This document shows, piece after piece, positions 1 to 10,040 of a stretch of 64,000 nucleotides of DNA. Position numbers and translations under genes: made by a program. The notes under the pieces are model-generated. The model was not told the DNA's origin. It was given only the letters and a program-made list of their open reading frames with translations, and made no database searches. The number at the start of each line of letters is the position of its first letter. The stretch's first letter is position 1. This DNA comes from Sulfitobacter aestuariivivens (GTDB lineage: Bacteria > Pseudomonadota > Alphaproteobacteria > Rhodobacterales > Rhodobacteraceae): positions 1 to 64,000 of the forward strand of contig NZ_JACTAG010000004.1 of NCBI RefSeq assembly GCF_014763045.1, written 5' to 3'.

Positions 1-2
1 GG

Positions 3-2375
3 GACGGCGGCACGGCAGGTGTGCTGGATGTGGACGAGGTCTGGACCTACACGGCGACGTTCAATGTGACGCAGCCTGTGGTCGACAACGGCAACAACGT
101 GGTGAACACCGCAAGCATCGCCTTTGACGAGGCGACCGTGCAGGAAGCCGAGGCGATCACGACGATCTCAACCGCACCGTCAATCGTTCTTGAGAAAACC
201 GGCGCGTTCAACGACGAGAACGGCGACGGCTTTGCCCAGGTGGATGAGACCATCAGCTATGGCTTCGTTGTGACCAATACTGGCAACGTGACCGTGAGCG
301 ATATCACGATCACAGACCCGCTGGTGACGGTCTCTGGTGGACCTATCACGCTGGTGCCTGGCGCCTCTGACGCGACGACGTTTACGGCAACTTATTCGGT
401 CACTCAGGCGGATATCGACGAAGGTCAAGTGGTGAACCAGGCGCTTGCCAGTGGCACAGATCCGACCGGTGAACCGGTTGAGGATCTGTCTGACGATCCG
501 AATGCCCTAGAGGATGAGGGTGATGATGATCCGACCGTCACAGTGACACCGCCGCTTTACTCGATTGCGGTCGCAAAGACCTCGGATTCGGCCGAAATCT
601 CTGCACCCGGTACGATCACTTACGAGATCACGCTGACCAACACTGGTAGTGGTACAGTGACCAATCCGGTCATTGATGACCCGCTGACAGACAACGAAGC
701 CTTTGTGTCTGGTGATACGGATGACGACGGCGAGTTGGACGTGGGGGAAATCTGGATCTATGCAGCGACACTGGACGTTGATCAGGCGGCGATTGATGCC
801 GGTGGTATCATCGAGAACACTGTCACAGCAACGACTGATGAGACACCTGAGCCGGTAACCGACTCGACCGAGACAGAAGTGCTGAGCAATCCTGAATTCT
901 CCATCACAAAGGTGGCGGACAAGGATAGCGTTGGTCCGGAAGCGGATTCAGTCAACTACACGATCACGGTTGTTAACACCGGGAACGTGACCCTGACCGG
1001 GACGTCTTTGGAAGACGTGACCACGCAGTCGAACCTTGAAGGGACGCAGACCTTCCCCGTGCCGCTGGCATCGGGACCGACGCTGACCGCAGGGGACGAC
1101 AACGACGATGGCAACCTCGATGTGGGAGAGACATGGACATATGAAGCGTCCATCGCTGTCACCGACGAGATGTTGCAGATCACGGACGACTTCCGTCCCG
1201 GTGAGATCACCAACATCGCGACCTTCGATGCAACGCAGGTGGATGCAGCGTCTGACGACGCGGTCACACAGGTCGAGACGCAGGTTGAGAGCCCGGAAGA
1301 ATCGATCGACCTGACAATCACCAAGACGACACCGCGTGAAAACGTGTTGCAGGGTGATGTGGTGCCATGGACAATCGAAGTCACCAACAATGGTGCTGTG
1401 GAAGCGCAGGCCGCGAACATCAGTGACCGTTTGCCGGCAGGGTTCCTGTATCAGGAAGACAGTGCCACAATTAATGGTGCAGCTGCTGTTGTGACCGTGG
1501 AGAACAACGTTGTTAGGTTCCCTGTGATCACCATTCAACCCGGTGACACCGCTGTGCTGCAACTGTCCAGCTTTATCACAGGCGGCGTTCAGCCCGGTAT
1601 CCACACCAACTTTGCCGACGTTGTCGACTCTGAGGGGGACGTGGAGACGGCATCTGCCTCTGTCATTCTGAGAGCCGAGCCGGTCTTTGATTGTGGTACG
1701 GTCATCGGCAAGGTCTTTGATGATGTGAACCAGAACGGCTATCAGGACGAAGCTGTCGGTGATGGTGTGCCTGTCGGGCTTGTTGCCAACGACAACATCT
1801 ATCTGGGTGGCAAAGGCGGAAAAGGTGGCAAATTGGCACCGCCCGCACGCGTCGCACCGAAAGGTGAGCCTGGCATCCCTGGCGTTCGTATCTACACCGT
1901 GAAGGGCGAAGTCTATACGACGGATCAATTCGGGCGCTTCCACGTTGCCTGTGCCGATCTGCCGCGTGACATCGGGTCAAACTTCACCATGAAGATCGAC
2001 ACCCGTTCGCTGCCTGCCGGTTACCGTATGACGACTGAAAACCCACGGGTTGTGCGTCTGACGGCTGGTAAGGTCACCAAGATGAACTTCGGTGCGACGA
2101 TCTCGCGTCTGGTTCGGATTGATGTCGCGGACAACGCCTTTGTACCTGGTAGCAATGAACCCAAAGCGGCCTTCGTGGCAGCCCTTGGGCGCGCTGTGAC
2201 CCAGTTCCACAATAAGCCTGCCACAGTACGCATCAGCTATCTGTTGAAGGGTGAGGAACACCGGACGGCACGGGTGCGGATGCGCAAGATCGAAGCAGCA
2301 CTGCGGCAAATTTGGCGCACGCAAGGGAAATACAAGCTCATGGTAGAAAAAACGTTACAAAGGCCGAGGGGTTAA
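3..2375 (+). CDS. DUF11/DUF7507-repeat surface protein, C-terminal part
   Basis: Partial gene: the frame is open to the first bases of the window and the residues there (DGGTAGVLDVDEVW) match the middle of a repeat, so the start lies upstream. About 790 residues are visible. They hold the end of one repeat, then three repeats of roughly 110-130 residues, each with a VTNTGN-type core and a D-rich DDGxLDVGExWxY turn. A DUF11-like domain follows (TITKTTPRENVLQGD), then an SdrD-B-like segment (GKVFDDVNQNGYQDE) with a GGKGGKGGK insertion, and a basic C-terminal domain. Such proteins are exported, probably calcium-binding, surface or adhesin-like proteins. The next gene encodes an outer-membrane barrel that is a plausible partner. 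Role in adhesion is inferred only. Confidence 0.8.
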   Translation, partial: DGGTAGVLDVDEVWTYTATFNVTQPVVDNGNNVVNTASIAFDEATVQEAEAITTISTAPSIVLEKTGAFNDENGDGFAQVDETISYGFVVTNTGNVTVSDITITDPLVTVSGGPITLVPGASDATTFTATYSVTQADIDEGQVVNQALASGTDPTGEPVEDLSDDPNALEDEGDDDPTVTVTPPLYSIAVAKTSDSAEISAPGTITYEITLTNTGSGTVTNPVIDDPLTDNEAFVSGDTDDDGELDVGEIWIYAATLDVDQAAIDAGGIIENTVTATTDETPEPVTDSTETEVLSNPEFSITKVADKDSVGPEADSVNYTITVVNTGNVTLTGTSLEDVTTQSNLEGTQTFPVPLASGPTLTAGDDNDDGNLDVGETWTYEASIAVTDEMLQITDDFRPGEITNIATFDATQVDAASDDAVTQVETQVESPEESIDLTITKTTPRENVLQGDVVPWTIEVTNNGAVEAQAANISDRLPAGFLYQEDSATINGAAAVVTVENNVVRFPVITIQPGDTAVLQLSSFITGGVQPGIHTNFADVVDSEGDVETASASVILRAEPVFDCGTVIGKVFDDVNQNGYQDEAVGDGVPVGLVANDNIYLGGKGGKGGKLAPPARVAPKGEPGIPGVRIYTVKGEVYTTDQFGRFHVACADLPRDIGSNFTMKIDTRSLPAGYRMTTENPRVVRLTAGKVTKMNFGATISRLVRIDVADNAFVPGSNEPKAAFVAALGRAVTQFHNKPATVRISYLLKGEEHRTARVRMRKIEAALRQIWRTQGKYKLMVEKTLQRPRG

Positions 2376-2465
2376 TTATCATAGCCCATATTTAGACTGG
2401 GGCAGCGCTAGAACAACAAAATGTGTCTTTCCCCAATAGGTAGAAATTAGAGTGGGCGGGATGTA

Positions 2466-5400
2466 ATGCGAGTTCTCAAACTAACCCTGGCACTGGCTTT
2501 GGCGATGCCAAACATGACCACGGGCCAGTCGATCAACACAGACTGTACGCTAATAGACGGTGTGCTGCCTGAGCAATGTAAACAGCCGAACGCAGGCACC
2601 GTCGTTGCGATGCCTGCCGGCGAAAACACTGAACTGGAAGAGTTTTCCGGCGGCCTGGGGGATGAGGGTTTCTCGATCTCCATCGATGCGGTCGAACCTG
2701 GCGCTGCTCCGGTGTTGCTTGAAGGCAATGCAACGCGGATCAACGAACGGCGCCGCGTCGACCGGTTGCTGACAGACGCCAACGTGCAGGTCCGGATGGA
2801 CGGCCTGACGCTGGATCAGACGCTCGCGGTTTCCACGTCTGATTTGAGGACAACGTATCGCGCTGGCGATTCGGTCAATTTCCGTGTTGCGACAAACTAT
2901 CCCGCCTATATCAATCGCGCCGAAATCCGGATTGCAGAGGCAAGAAATCCTGCCCGGATCATCGCCGTTGTTCCGGTTGCGCCAAACGGCTCTGTGAACT
3001 GGACGATGCCAGGCGACGGTGTGACGGACATGGTCTATTCGGCCCGCGTCTATGATGCGCGCGGTCGTTATGACGAAACGCAAAGCCTGTCGCTTGCCCG
3101 CAGCACCCGGATCCTGCCCGGACCGGAGCTGGACGGCCCTGTTATTGCCGCAGGCGAAACAGAAGACATGACGCGTCGCCGGTCCATTCCGGTCAGCGGC
3201 GGATCGATTACAGTCTTTTCTGATGGTCTGACCCCGGGTGGCGATGTCACCGTGATGGGTGAGCGGGTGGTGGTTGACCAGAACGGTGCCTTTGTTGTGC
3301 AGCGCATCTTGCCTGTTGGCGAGCAGACCGTTCGCGTTGGCATTGGCCAAAAGGTCATCGAACGCTCTGTCGAAGTTCCCAACGACGACTGGTTCTATCT
3401 GGCGACAGTGGATGTGACCATTGGTCGTGAGGATGGCGAAACATATGAAATCGGTCGTGTCGCGGGCTTTGCCAAGGGCCGTACCGCCAGTGGCTGGAAA
3501 CTGACCGCTGCCGTGGACACCGGCGAGGATGATCTTGACCTCATCTTCCGTGATCTGGGTGCCCGCGAGCCGCTCAACCTTGTGCGCTCCATTCGCGACG
3601 AAGATGTGTTCCTGACTTTCGGCGACGATTCCACGTTTGTCGAAGAGGCGCCAACCTCTGGCAAGATCTTCCTGAAAGCAGAGCGCAACGGATCGCATCT
3701 GCTTATCGGTGATTTCAAGCTGGCCGAAGAACGTCTGACGCTGGTGCGCAGCGATCGTACGTTGTTTGGTGCGCAGGTTGTCTATCAAACGGATCAGAAT
3801 CTGACCGCTGAAGGACGGCCGCGTTTCCGCTTCTCAGGATATGTTGCATCGCCTGACCGTCTGGTCGAGCGCGACGTCTTCGAGGCGACCGGCGGCACCA
3901 ACTATTTCCTGCGGCGTCAGGGTCTGCTGAGCGGAACATCGACGGTCTATATCCAGTATGTCGATCCGATCACGAACCGCATCGTGCGTCAGGAAGCGCT
4001 TGTTGAGGGACGTGATTACCGGCTTAATCACTTCCAGGGTGTGGTTACGTTGGCCCGTCCGCTGAGCCCATTCGCGGGTGATTCACTGCTGAATGACAAC
4101 ACGCTTGGCCGGTACGAGACCCGTCTTGTGGTGCAGTATGAATATGTACCTACACTCGAGAACGTGGATGGCGAATCTTACGGTTTGCGTGCCGAAGCCT
4201 GGCTGAATGACAACGTCCGCGTTGGTTTCTCTGCCCAGAATGAAAGCACCGGGATCGCTGACAACAAGCTTTACGGCGCTGACCTGCTGCTGCGTAAAAG
4301 CGATCTGACGTATCTCAATCTTGAAGTGGCCGAAAGCGAAGGCCCCGGCTTTGGGTTCAACTCTTCCTTCAATGGCGGATTTGACTTTGACACGGTCACC
4401 AGTGTGGGCGCGGTCGGTACCAAGGCATTGGCGTATTCCCTGGATGCGCGGGCAGATCTGGCAGAGCTGACAGATGGCCGCATGATTGGCAGCCTCTCGG
4501 CGTACTACGACTATAAGGAGGCCGGTTTTGTCTCTGCTGATTACGAGATTGCAAATACGCAGACCGCCTACGGTGTCGCGGCAAATGTCGAGATCAACGA
4601 GCGCGCCAGCGTGACGTTCGAGCATGATCACTTTGATGATGACACTGGTAAGGAACGTGATGATACCCGGGTGAGCCTGGCGTATCGGATCAATCCTGAA
4701 TGGACCACGGAACTGGTGCTGTTGCACACGGACCGGACCGATCCTCTTGCTCTTCCGGGCCTGAACGGCAGCCGGACGGATGCAGCGGTTCGCGTGACTT
4801 ATGAGCCGAACGAGGACTTCAAAGTCTGGGTCTTCGGTGAAGCCACGCTCGACTCTGATGGGACGCTGGAAGATCGCGACCGTATTGGTGTTGGTGCACG
4901 CAAACGTGTGTCGGACAAGCTGACGCTTGAAGGCGAAATCTCTGACGGTAATCTGGGCACCGGCGGCTATGCGGCCGTGACCTACGCTAAGGACGCCTCA
5001 ACCCAGTACTACCTTGGGTATCGCCTTGATCCAGAGCGTCGGTTGTCGAACACGGCCTTTACAGGCAGTGACGGCGGCACATGGGTTGTCGGGGCAAGCT
5101 CTCAGATCAATGATCAGGTGCGGGTCCGGGCAGAAAACACCTATGACCTGCAGGGTGATCGGCCTTCGCTGGCCTCGACCTACGGTGTGACCTACACCCC
5201 CAACAACCTTTGGGTTCTGGATGGTGGCATCATCTATGGTGAGCGCGACGATCCTGTTGGCGGCAATCTGGAGCGGACCGGCCTGAGCTTTGGTGCCCAT
5301 TACACCAATGGTGATCGGTTGCGTGGTGGTCTGACGGTTCAGTACCAGCGCGAGAAGAACGATCTCTTCCCCGCGCAGAACCGCAAGACCTGGGGTGCCA

Positions 5401-6020
5401 GTGGTTATCTGCGATATCAGGCGACCGACGAATTCCGCCTGCTGGCGAACATCGATGCAATCATCTCTGACTCAGATCAGACATCGTTCCGCGACGGGCG
5501 CTATATCGAAGGTAAGGTTGGTTTCGCCTATCGCCCGGTCGACAATGATCGCTTCAACGCGCTGTTCAGCTACACCTACTTGGAAGACCTGCCCGGTACG
5601 GATCAGGTTAACCTTGAAGGCGATCTGAATGGTCCGCGTCAAAAGAGCCACATCCTGAACGCTGACGTCAGCTACGATCTGAACCGCCAGTTCACGCTGG
5701 GTGCAAAGTACGGTTACCGTAAAGCCGAGGTTGAGACGGTCCGTGGCTCGGGCAACTTCAACAGCAACACGGCCCATCTGGGCATCCTGCGGTTGGACTA
5801 TCACGTGGTTCACAACTGGGACATCATCGCCGAAGCGCGCGTGATGAAGTTCAAGGAAACCGATGTGACTGAGACCGGAGCCCTGTTGGGCGCATGGCGC
5901 CACATCGGGAACAACGCGAAGGTTGGCGTAGGCTATCAGTTCGGTGATGTGGACGATGATCTTCGTCGGATTGAAGGCCGCAAAGAAGGTTTCTTCATCA
6001 ACGTCATCGCGAAGTTCTAA
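2466..6020 (+). CDS. Large outer-membrane beta-barrel protein
   Basis: Predicted 1184-residue exported protein. A Sec-type signal peptide (MRVLKLTLALALAMPNMTTGQS) is followed by two immunoglobulin-like regions. The rest is rich in alternating aromatic and polar strands typical of a beta-barrel, and it ends in phenylalanine (NVIAKF), the usual outer-membrane assembly signal. The start ATG has GGGCGGGA just upstream. It lies 90 bp after the DUF11-repeat gene on the same strand and is probably co-transcribed; a strong terminator follows at once. Proteins of this type are found beside DUF11-repeat proteins in alphaproteobacteria, so it may anchor or secrete the neighbour. No TonB-box or plug domain was recognised, and the exact function is unknown. 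Confidence 0.75.
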   Translation: MRVLKLTLALALAMPNMTTGQSINTDCTLIDGVLPEQCKQPNAGTVVAMPAGENTELEEFSGGLGDEGFSISIDAVEPGAAPVLLEGNATRINERRRVDRLLTDANVQVRMDGLTLDQTLAVSTSDLRTTYRAGDSVNFRVATNYPAYINRAEIRIAEARNPARIIAVVPVAPNGSVNWTMPGDGVTDMVYSARVYDARGRYDETQSLSLARSTRILPGPELDGPVIAAGETEDMTRRRSIPVSGGSITVFSDGLTPGGDVTVMGERVVVDQNGAFVVQRILPVGEQTVRVGIGQKVIERSVEVPNDDWFYLATVDVTIGREDGETYEIGRVAGFAKGRTASGWKLTAAVDTGEDDLDLIFRDLGAREPLNLVRSIRDEDVFLTFGDDSTFVEEAPTSGKIFLKAERNGSHLLIGDFKLAEERLTLVRSDRTLFGAQVVYQTDQNLTAEGRPRFRFSGYVASPDRLVERDVFEATGGTNYFLRRQGLLSGTSTVYIQYVDPITNRIVRQEALVEGRDYRLNHFQGVVTLARPLSPFAGDSLLNDNTLGRYETRLVVQYEYVPTLENVDGESYGLRAEAWLNDNVRVGFSAQNESTGIADNKLYGADLLLRKSDLTYLNLEVAESEGPGFGFNSSFNGGFDFDTVTSVGAVGTKALAYSLDARADLAELTDGRMIGSLSAYYDYKEAGFVSADYEIANTQTAYGVAANVEINERASVTFEHDHFDDDTGKERDDTRVSLAYRINPEWTTELVLLHTDRTDPLALPGLNGSRTDAAVRVTYEPNEDFKVWVFGEATLDSDGTLEDRDRIGVGARKRVSDKLTLEGEISDGNLGTGGYAAVTYAKDASTQYYLGYRLDPERRLSNTAFTGSDGGTWVVGASSQINDQVRVRAENTYDLQGDRPSLASTYGVTYTPNNLWVLDGGIIYGERDDPVGGNLERTGLSFGAHYTNGDRLRGGLTVQYQREKNDLFPAQNRKTWGASGYLRYQATDEFRLLANIDAIISDSDQTSFRDGRYIEGKVGFAYRPVDNDRFNALFSYTYLEDLPGTDQVNLEGDLNGPRQKSHILNADVSYDLNRQFTLGAKYGYRKAEVETVRGSGNFNSNTAHLGILRLDYHVVHNWDIIAEARVMKFKETDVTETGALLGAWRHIGNNAKVGVGYQFGDVDDDLRRIEGRKEGFFINVIAKF

Positions 6021-6022
6021 GC

Positions 6023-6055
6023 ACGGGGCCTTCCGGGGCCCCGTCAACAATTTTT
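6023..6055 (+). terminator. Rho-independent terminator after the barrel gene
   Basis: A perfect 8-bp stem (ACGGGGCC / GGCCCCGT) with a 6-base TTCCGG loop starts two bases after the stop codon. A run of five T lies six bases past the stem. This should end the surface-protein operon. Confidence 0.8.
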
Positions 6056-6202
6056 CCTAATTTGGAAACAGTCATTATGTTGGGCATCCGTTACGCGGGT
6101 GCCCAATATCTTGTGGGCTCCCCAAACCACTTTTTCAGAGATTATCGTTAGATTGTGGTATCTTAGCGGAATGTAACGATTCGAAGCCCTTGGGGGGTCA
6201 TC

Positions 6203-6886
6203 ATGCGTTTTTCACGCCGCACTGCCATGTTGTCGACGCTCGCATTTTACGGGACGGCAGCAACCGCCAATACCGGGGAATATTCACTTTCCAACCGCGC
6301 GCGTTGGCGCAGCTTTGGTGTGGATGACTGGATTTTCCGCGATCCTTTCGAGCGTCAGTCCCCTGGCGCTGTTCGGCAACCATATTCTTCGTGGTCTCTG
6401 TCTTCCAGTGGAGGGCGGACGGCTCAGGTGCTTTCGCTCATCGGCTTTGCCGAAGCGGGCAAGCTACAGTATAACGCCGTTCATATGTCGGCCAGCCGTC
6501 GGCCTCGCAAGCGCCCGACTGAGATGTCATTGGGCGAAGTGTTTCACTGGATCAAGGCGACGCCGGGACAGCAGCACGCAATCGGCCGCTATCAGTTCAT
6601 TCCATCAACGCTTGCGATGCTGGTCAACCGGGTGGATGCACCGCCGCAGGCCTCTTTCGGGCCGCGTATGCAGGACCAACTGGCTGTGATGCTGCTTAAG
6701 GATGCGGGATATTCCGAATTCCTGGCAGGACGCATGACCATGTCCAAGTTCATGGACAAGCTTGCCTGGGTATGGGCGGGACTGCCGCTGCGAAACGGGC
6801 AGTCCGCGTATCGCGGGATCGCGGGAAACAGGGCGACCATTTCAAGAAAATTCTACGCCGAACAGATGCAGCGGATCTTTTCCTGA
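6203..6886 (+). CDS. Exported lambda-endolysin-like muramidase
   Basis: Predicted 227-residue protein with a twin-arginine-like N terminus (MRFSRRTAML) and an Ala-rich cleavage region. The mature part resembles the lambda R endolysin / GH104 lytic transglycosylase fold. It has a FAEAG segment with the likely catalytic Glu, then YNAVH, a GRYQFIPSTL motif, and near the C terminus WVWAGLPL followed by a G-rich stretch like the WASLPG region of lambda R. It would cleave peptidoglycan in the periplasm. A GGGGGGT ribosome site lies five bases before the ATG. It has its own upstream region and no phage genes nearby, so it is probably a housekeeping or envelope-remodelling enzyme rather than part of a prophage. 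Confidence 0.65.
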   Translation: MRFSRRTAMLSTLAFYGTAATANTGEYSLSNRARWRSFGVDDWIFRDPFERQSPGAVRQPYSSWSLSSSGGRTAQVLSLIGFAEAGKLQYNAVHMSASRRPRKRPTEMSLGEVFHWIKATPGQQHAIGRYQFIPSTLAMLVNRVDAPPQASFGPRMQDQLAVMLLKDAGYSEFLAGRMTMSKFMDKLAWVWAGLPLRNGQSAYRGIAGNRATISRKFYAEQMQRIFS

Positions 6887-7035
6887 ATAGGTGGCGTCGC
6901 GCTTGCAAGTACCGGTCATTGGGGCATTGACCCGCGTCGTTCTGCGGCGGTGATTGGCCCTGTTGCCTGACAGTGGCCTTGGTTGATTTGTGACCCGCAT
7001 TGCCGCTAAGCCGGAAGAAAAGAAGGATGACGCCG

Positions 7036-8406
7036 ATGCCTCAGAGCTCTGGCACGCGCGCGCAGGCTGTTTCCACGGCGCGGGATTTTCTGATTTCGGG
7101 CCGCTTCCAAAAGGACCTGGCGGACCTCGTCAGCTACCCAACAGAAAGCCAGCGCGATGATCGGGGTTCCGAGATGCGAGACTATCTGGAAGCGGGGTTG
7201 ATCCCTCGTTTGGGCAGGATTGGATTTGACTGCAGTGTGCTCTCGACGGAAGCTGGCGCGCCGGTGCTGGTAGCGCGGAGAATTGAAGCCGACGACATGC
7301 CGACCATTCTCAGCTACGGCCACGGGGATGTTGTTCATGGGCAGGCGGCGGACTGGGGCGGCGGGCGTGATCCATTTGTTCTGAAAGCCGAAGGGGATCA
7401 TCTTTATGGCCGCGGAACGGCGGACAACAAGGGGCAGCACCTGATCAACTTGTTGGCACTTGAGGCGGTGCTGGCGACACGCGGGCAACTTGGTTTTAAC
7501 AGTACTTTTCTCATTGAAATGGGAGAGGAGCGGGGCTCACCGGGACTGGAAGCTTTTTGTGAGCGATATCGCGATTTATTGCGCGCGGATGTTTTGGTGG
7601 CGTCGGATGGACCGCGTCTGCGCAAGGATCGTCCGACGGTGTTTCTGGGCGCACGGGGTGCGCTGAATTTCGATCTTGTGGTGCGTCTGAGAGAGCGGGG
7701 CCGGCATTCGGGAAACTTCGGTGGTGTTCTGGCAGATCCCGCGATGATTCTCGCCCACGCGTTGGCCAGCATTGCGGACCGACGCGGAACACTGCAGGTG
7801 CCTGGCTGGCAGCCTCAGAGCCTGACCCAGGACGTGCGCGAAGTGCTTGCGCACCTGCCACCCCCCGACAGTGACGATGGATGGGGGGACCCGTCACTGA
7901 CAGCGGCGGAACGATTATATGGCGGCAATAGTTTCGCAGTGCTCGCCATGCGGGCTGGCGATCCTGATGCCCCACAGAATGCCATCGCAGGACATGCGCG
8001 CGCCACCTGCCAGCTGCGATTTGTCGTGGGGACAGAGCCTGCGAACATTCTGGCGGATTTGCGGGCGCACCTGGATCAGGCCGGATTTGACCGCGTCGAA
8101 ATCACCGCCGAAGATGATGTATTCTTTCCTGCGACCCGGGGTGATTTGAGCGGAGGCTGGCTGAAACGGGTGTTGGCGTCGGTTGAAGCGACGACCGGTC
8201 AGCCACCGGATTTGCTGCCGAATCTGGCGGGGTCCTTGCCCAACCATGTCTTCACCGATCTCTTGGGGTTGCAGACGATCTGGCTGCCGCATTCATACAA
8301 TGGGTGTAACCAGCACGCCCCGGACGAACATGTACTGAAACCTGTTTGCGAGGATGCCCTTGGCATCATGGCCGGGGTTTTTTGGGATATGGGCGAAGTG
8401 AACTGA
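7036..8406 (+). CDS. M20-family metallopeptidase
   Basis: Predicted 456-residue cytoplasmic enzyme of the ArgE/DapE/carboxypeptidase G2 family. Metal-binding landmarks are present: His96 and Asp98 (SYGHGDVV), Asp130 (GRGTADNKGQ), the Glu164-Glu165 pair (MGEERGSPG) and a C-terminal HAPDEH. A dimerisation domain lies between them. These enzymes use two zinc ions to hydrolyse an amide bond of a peptide or N-acyl amino acid; the exact substrate cannot be read. The frame extends to a TTG at 7000, but the ATG at 7036 has AGAAGGA eight to nine bases upstream and was preferred. It stands alone, 291 bp before the molybdenum hydroxylase operon. Confidence 0.85.
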   Translation: MPQSSGTRAQAVSTARDFLISGRFQKDLADLVSYPTESQRDDRGSEMRDYLEAGLIPRLGRIGFDCSVLSTEAGAPVLVARRIEADDMPTILSYGHGDVVHGQAADWGGGRDPFVLKAEGDHLYGRGTADNKGQHLINLLALEAVLATRGQLGFNSTFLIEMGEERGSPGLEAFCERYRDLLRADVLVASDGPRLRKDRPTVFLGARGALNFDLVVRLRERGRHSGNFGGVLADPAMILAHALASIADRRGTLQVPGWQPQSLTQDVREVLAHLPPPDSDDGWGDPSLTAAERLYGGNSFAVLAMRAGDPDAPQNAIAGHARATCQLRFVVGTEPANILADLRAHLDQAGFDRVEITAEDDVFFPATRGDLSGGWLKRVLASVEATTGQPPDLLPNLAGSLPNHVFTDLLGLQTIWLPHSYNGCNQHAPDEHVLKPVCEDALGIMAGVFWDMGEVN

Positions 8407-8697
8407 GGTTGCGACGATCCTGTGAAGGCGGCGTTGATATAGGTTTCTTTTCAACCTCACCAGAACTGACCGCCTATGCGGCATGATGCCCGTTTTCTCA
8501 GAATACACTTGGCCGTACAGGCGCAAAAATCATGTGCCATTGGCGCTGAACGCCACTTTGACCGCAGAGCATTGGGTTCCTGTCTCGAGCGCGATCCTGT
8601 TAACCGTTTGGGCTTGCGAAGGGACCCGGTTTCAGCGGATGCTGTCGAAGACTCGAAAAGTCATTTTCGACAGAGACCTTGCAAAAGGGAGACGCAA

Positions 8698-9558
8698 GTG
8701 CGCTACGAAAGACCCCAAACCATTCAAGACGCGACCGCGCTGCTCGCCGGAGCCGAGGCAAAATCCTATGTGCTTGCTGGCGGGACGGACCTCTTGGTGC
8801 GCATGCAAAGCGATGATTTCGAAGCAGACCTGATTGTCGATATCAAGGCCATCGCCGGCATGGACCAGATCACTGAAGTTGAGGATGGATTTGTCATCGG
8901 GGCAGGCGTTCCCTGTGCCGCGTTGGCTGAGAATGCTGCACTGGTTGCGGCCTGGCCGGGCGTGGTTGAGGCGGCCAATCTCATCGGCTCTACCCAGATA
9001 CAGGGGCGTTGTACGGTTGTGGGCAATCTTTGTAACGCGTCACCTGCGGCGGACAGTGTGCCCGCGCTGGTTGCCTCCAACGCGCGGGTGCGGATTGCGG
9101 GGCCGTCAGGCCAGCGCGAGGTTGATATTCTCGATGTTCCGGTGAGCCCGGGCAAGACATCGTTGAAAAAGGGCGAATTCATCGAAGCGGTTGTGCTGCC
9201 GAAAGGCGCGGCCCATCTGGGGGATGCGTATCTGCGCTTTATTCCACGCACTGAAATGGACATTGCTGTGGTGGGTGTGGGCGTACATTTGGCACTGGAT
9301 GATGCCGGTGCGATTTCGTCGGCACGCGTGGCGCTGGGGGCGGTCGGACCAAAGGTTGTTCTGTCCCAGGAGGCGGCGGACACCCTTGTCGGCACCAAGC
9401 TGGAAGATGCGGCGCTGGAGGCACTTGCCACCGCATGCTCAGACGCAAGCAACCCGATTGACGACAAACGCGGCACGGTCGCGTTCAGAAAACAGGTGGC
9501 GGGTGTTCTGGCGCGCCGCGCTGCCCAAACCGCCTATACCCGCGCAGGAGGGAAATGA
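8698..9558 (+). CDS. Mo hydroxylase, FAD-binding subunit (CoxM-like)
   Basis: Predicted 286-residue medium subunit of a xanthine dehydrogenase-family molybdenum hydroxylase. It passes electrons from the 2Fe-2S subunit to FAD. The first FAD-binding motif is seen as LAGGTDLLVRM and the second as CTVVGNLCNASPAADSVPA. The frame is open further upstream, but the family start (RYERPxTIxDA) begins at the GTG at 8698, preceded by AAAAGGGAGA, so this start was chosen. The gene overlaps the next by four bases, and the order medium-small-large is that of many aerobic Mo hydroxylase operons. The substrate is not deducible from this subunit. Confidence 0.88.
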   Translation: MRYERPQTIQDATALLAGAEAKSYVLAGGTDLLVRMQSDDFEADLIVDIKAIAGMDQITEVEDGFVIGAGVPCAALAENAALVAAWPGVVEAANLIGSTQIQGRCTVVGNLCNASPAADSVPALVASNARVRIAGPSGQREVDILDVPVSPGKTSLKKGEFIEAVVLPKGAAHLGDAYLRFIPRTEMDIAVVGVGVHLALDDAGAISSARVALGAVGPKVVLSQEAADTLVGTKLEDAALEALATACSDASNPIDDKRGTVAFRKQVAGVLARRAAQTAYTRAGGK

Positions 9559-10040
9559 TGTCTTCTATAGCTGTCTCAACCACGATCAATGATGATGATG
9601 TCGAATTCCTGTGCCAGCCGGATGAAACCCTGCTGGATGTGTTGCGCAACCGTCTTGGCCTGATGGGGGCCAAGGAAGGGTGTGGTACAGGCGATTGCGG
9701 GGCCTGCAGCGCCATTGTCGACGGCCGCGTGGTGTGTTCGTGTCTGGTGCTGGGTGCCGAGGCGCAGGGGCGCACGATCGAGACCATCGAGGGCATGGCC
9801 AATGGCAGCGAGTTGCACCCGCTGCAGCGGAAATTCATCGAACACGCCGCCTTGCAGTGCGGCATCTGTACGCCGGGCTTCCTGATGGCGGCCAAGGCGC
9901 TACTGGAGGTCAATCCGGATCCAACCGAAACCGAGATCCGTTTCTGGCTGGCGGGCAACCTGTGCCGTTGTACCGGATATGACAAGATCGTACGCGCCGT
10001 TCAGGACGCCGCCGCCGAGATGAGGGGAGAAAACGCATGA
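9555..10040 (+). CDS. Mo hydroxylase, 2Fe-2S subunit (CoxS-like)
   Basis: Predicted 161-residue small subunit carrying two 2Fe-2S clusters. The plant-ferredoxin-type cluster is seen in CGTGDCGACSA with a following VCSCL. The all-helical C-terminal cluster is seen in QCGICTPG and NLCRCTGY. It relays electrons between the molybdopterin and FAD subunits in a cytoplasmic heterotrimer. It overlaps both neighbours by four bases, indicating translational coupling and equal production of the three subunits. The alternative ATG three bases later would change little. Confidence 0.92.
   Translation: MMSSIAVSTTINDDDVEFLCQPDETLLDVLRNRLGLMGAKEGCGTGDCGACSAIVDGRVVCSCLVLGAEAQGRTIETIEGMANGSELHPLQRKFIEHAALQCGICTPGFLMAAKALLEVNPDPTETEIRFWLAGNLCRCTGYDKIVRAVQDAAAEMRGENA

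Noticed and set aside
2550..3788. 412-codon open frame on the minus strand
   Set aside because: It lies wholly inside the well-supported barrel gene, has no family features or ribosome site, and its composition is that of an antisense shadow in GC-rich DNA.
6203..6886. Prophage remnant around the endolysin-like gene
   Set aside because: No integrase, holin, structural or attachment features nearby, and the protein has an export signal.
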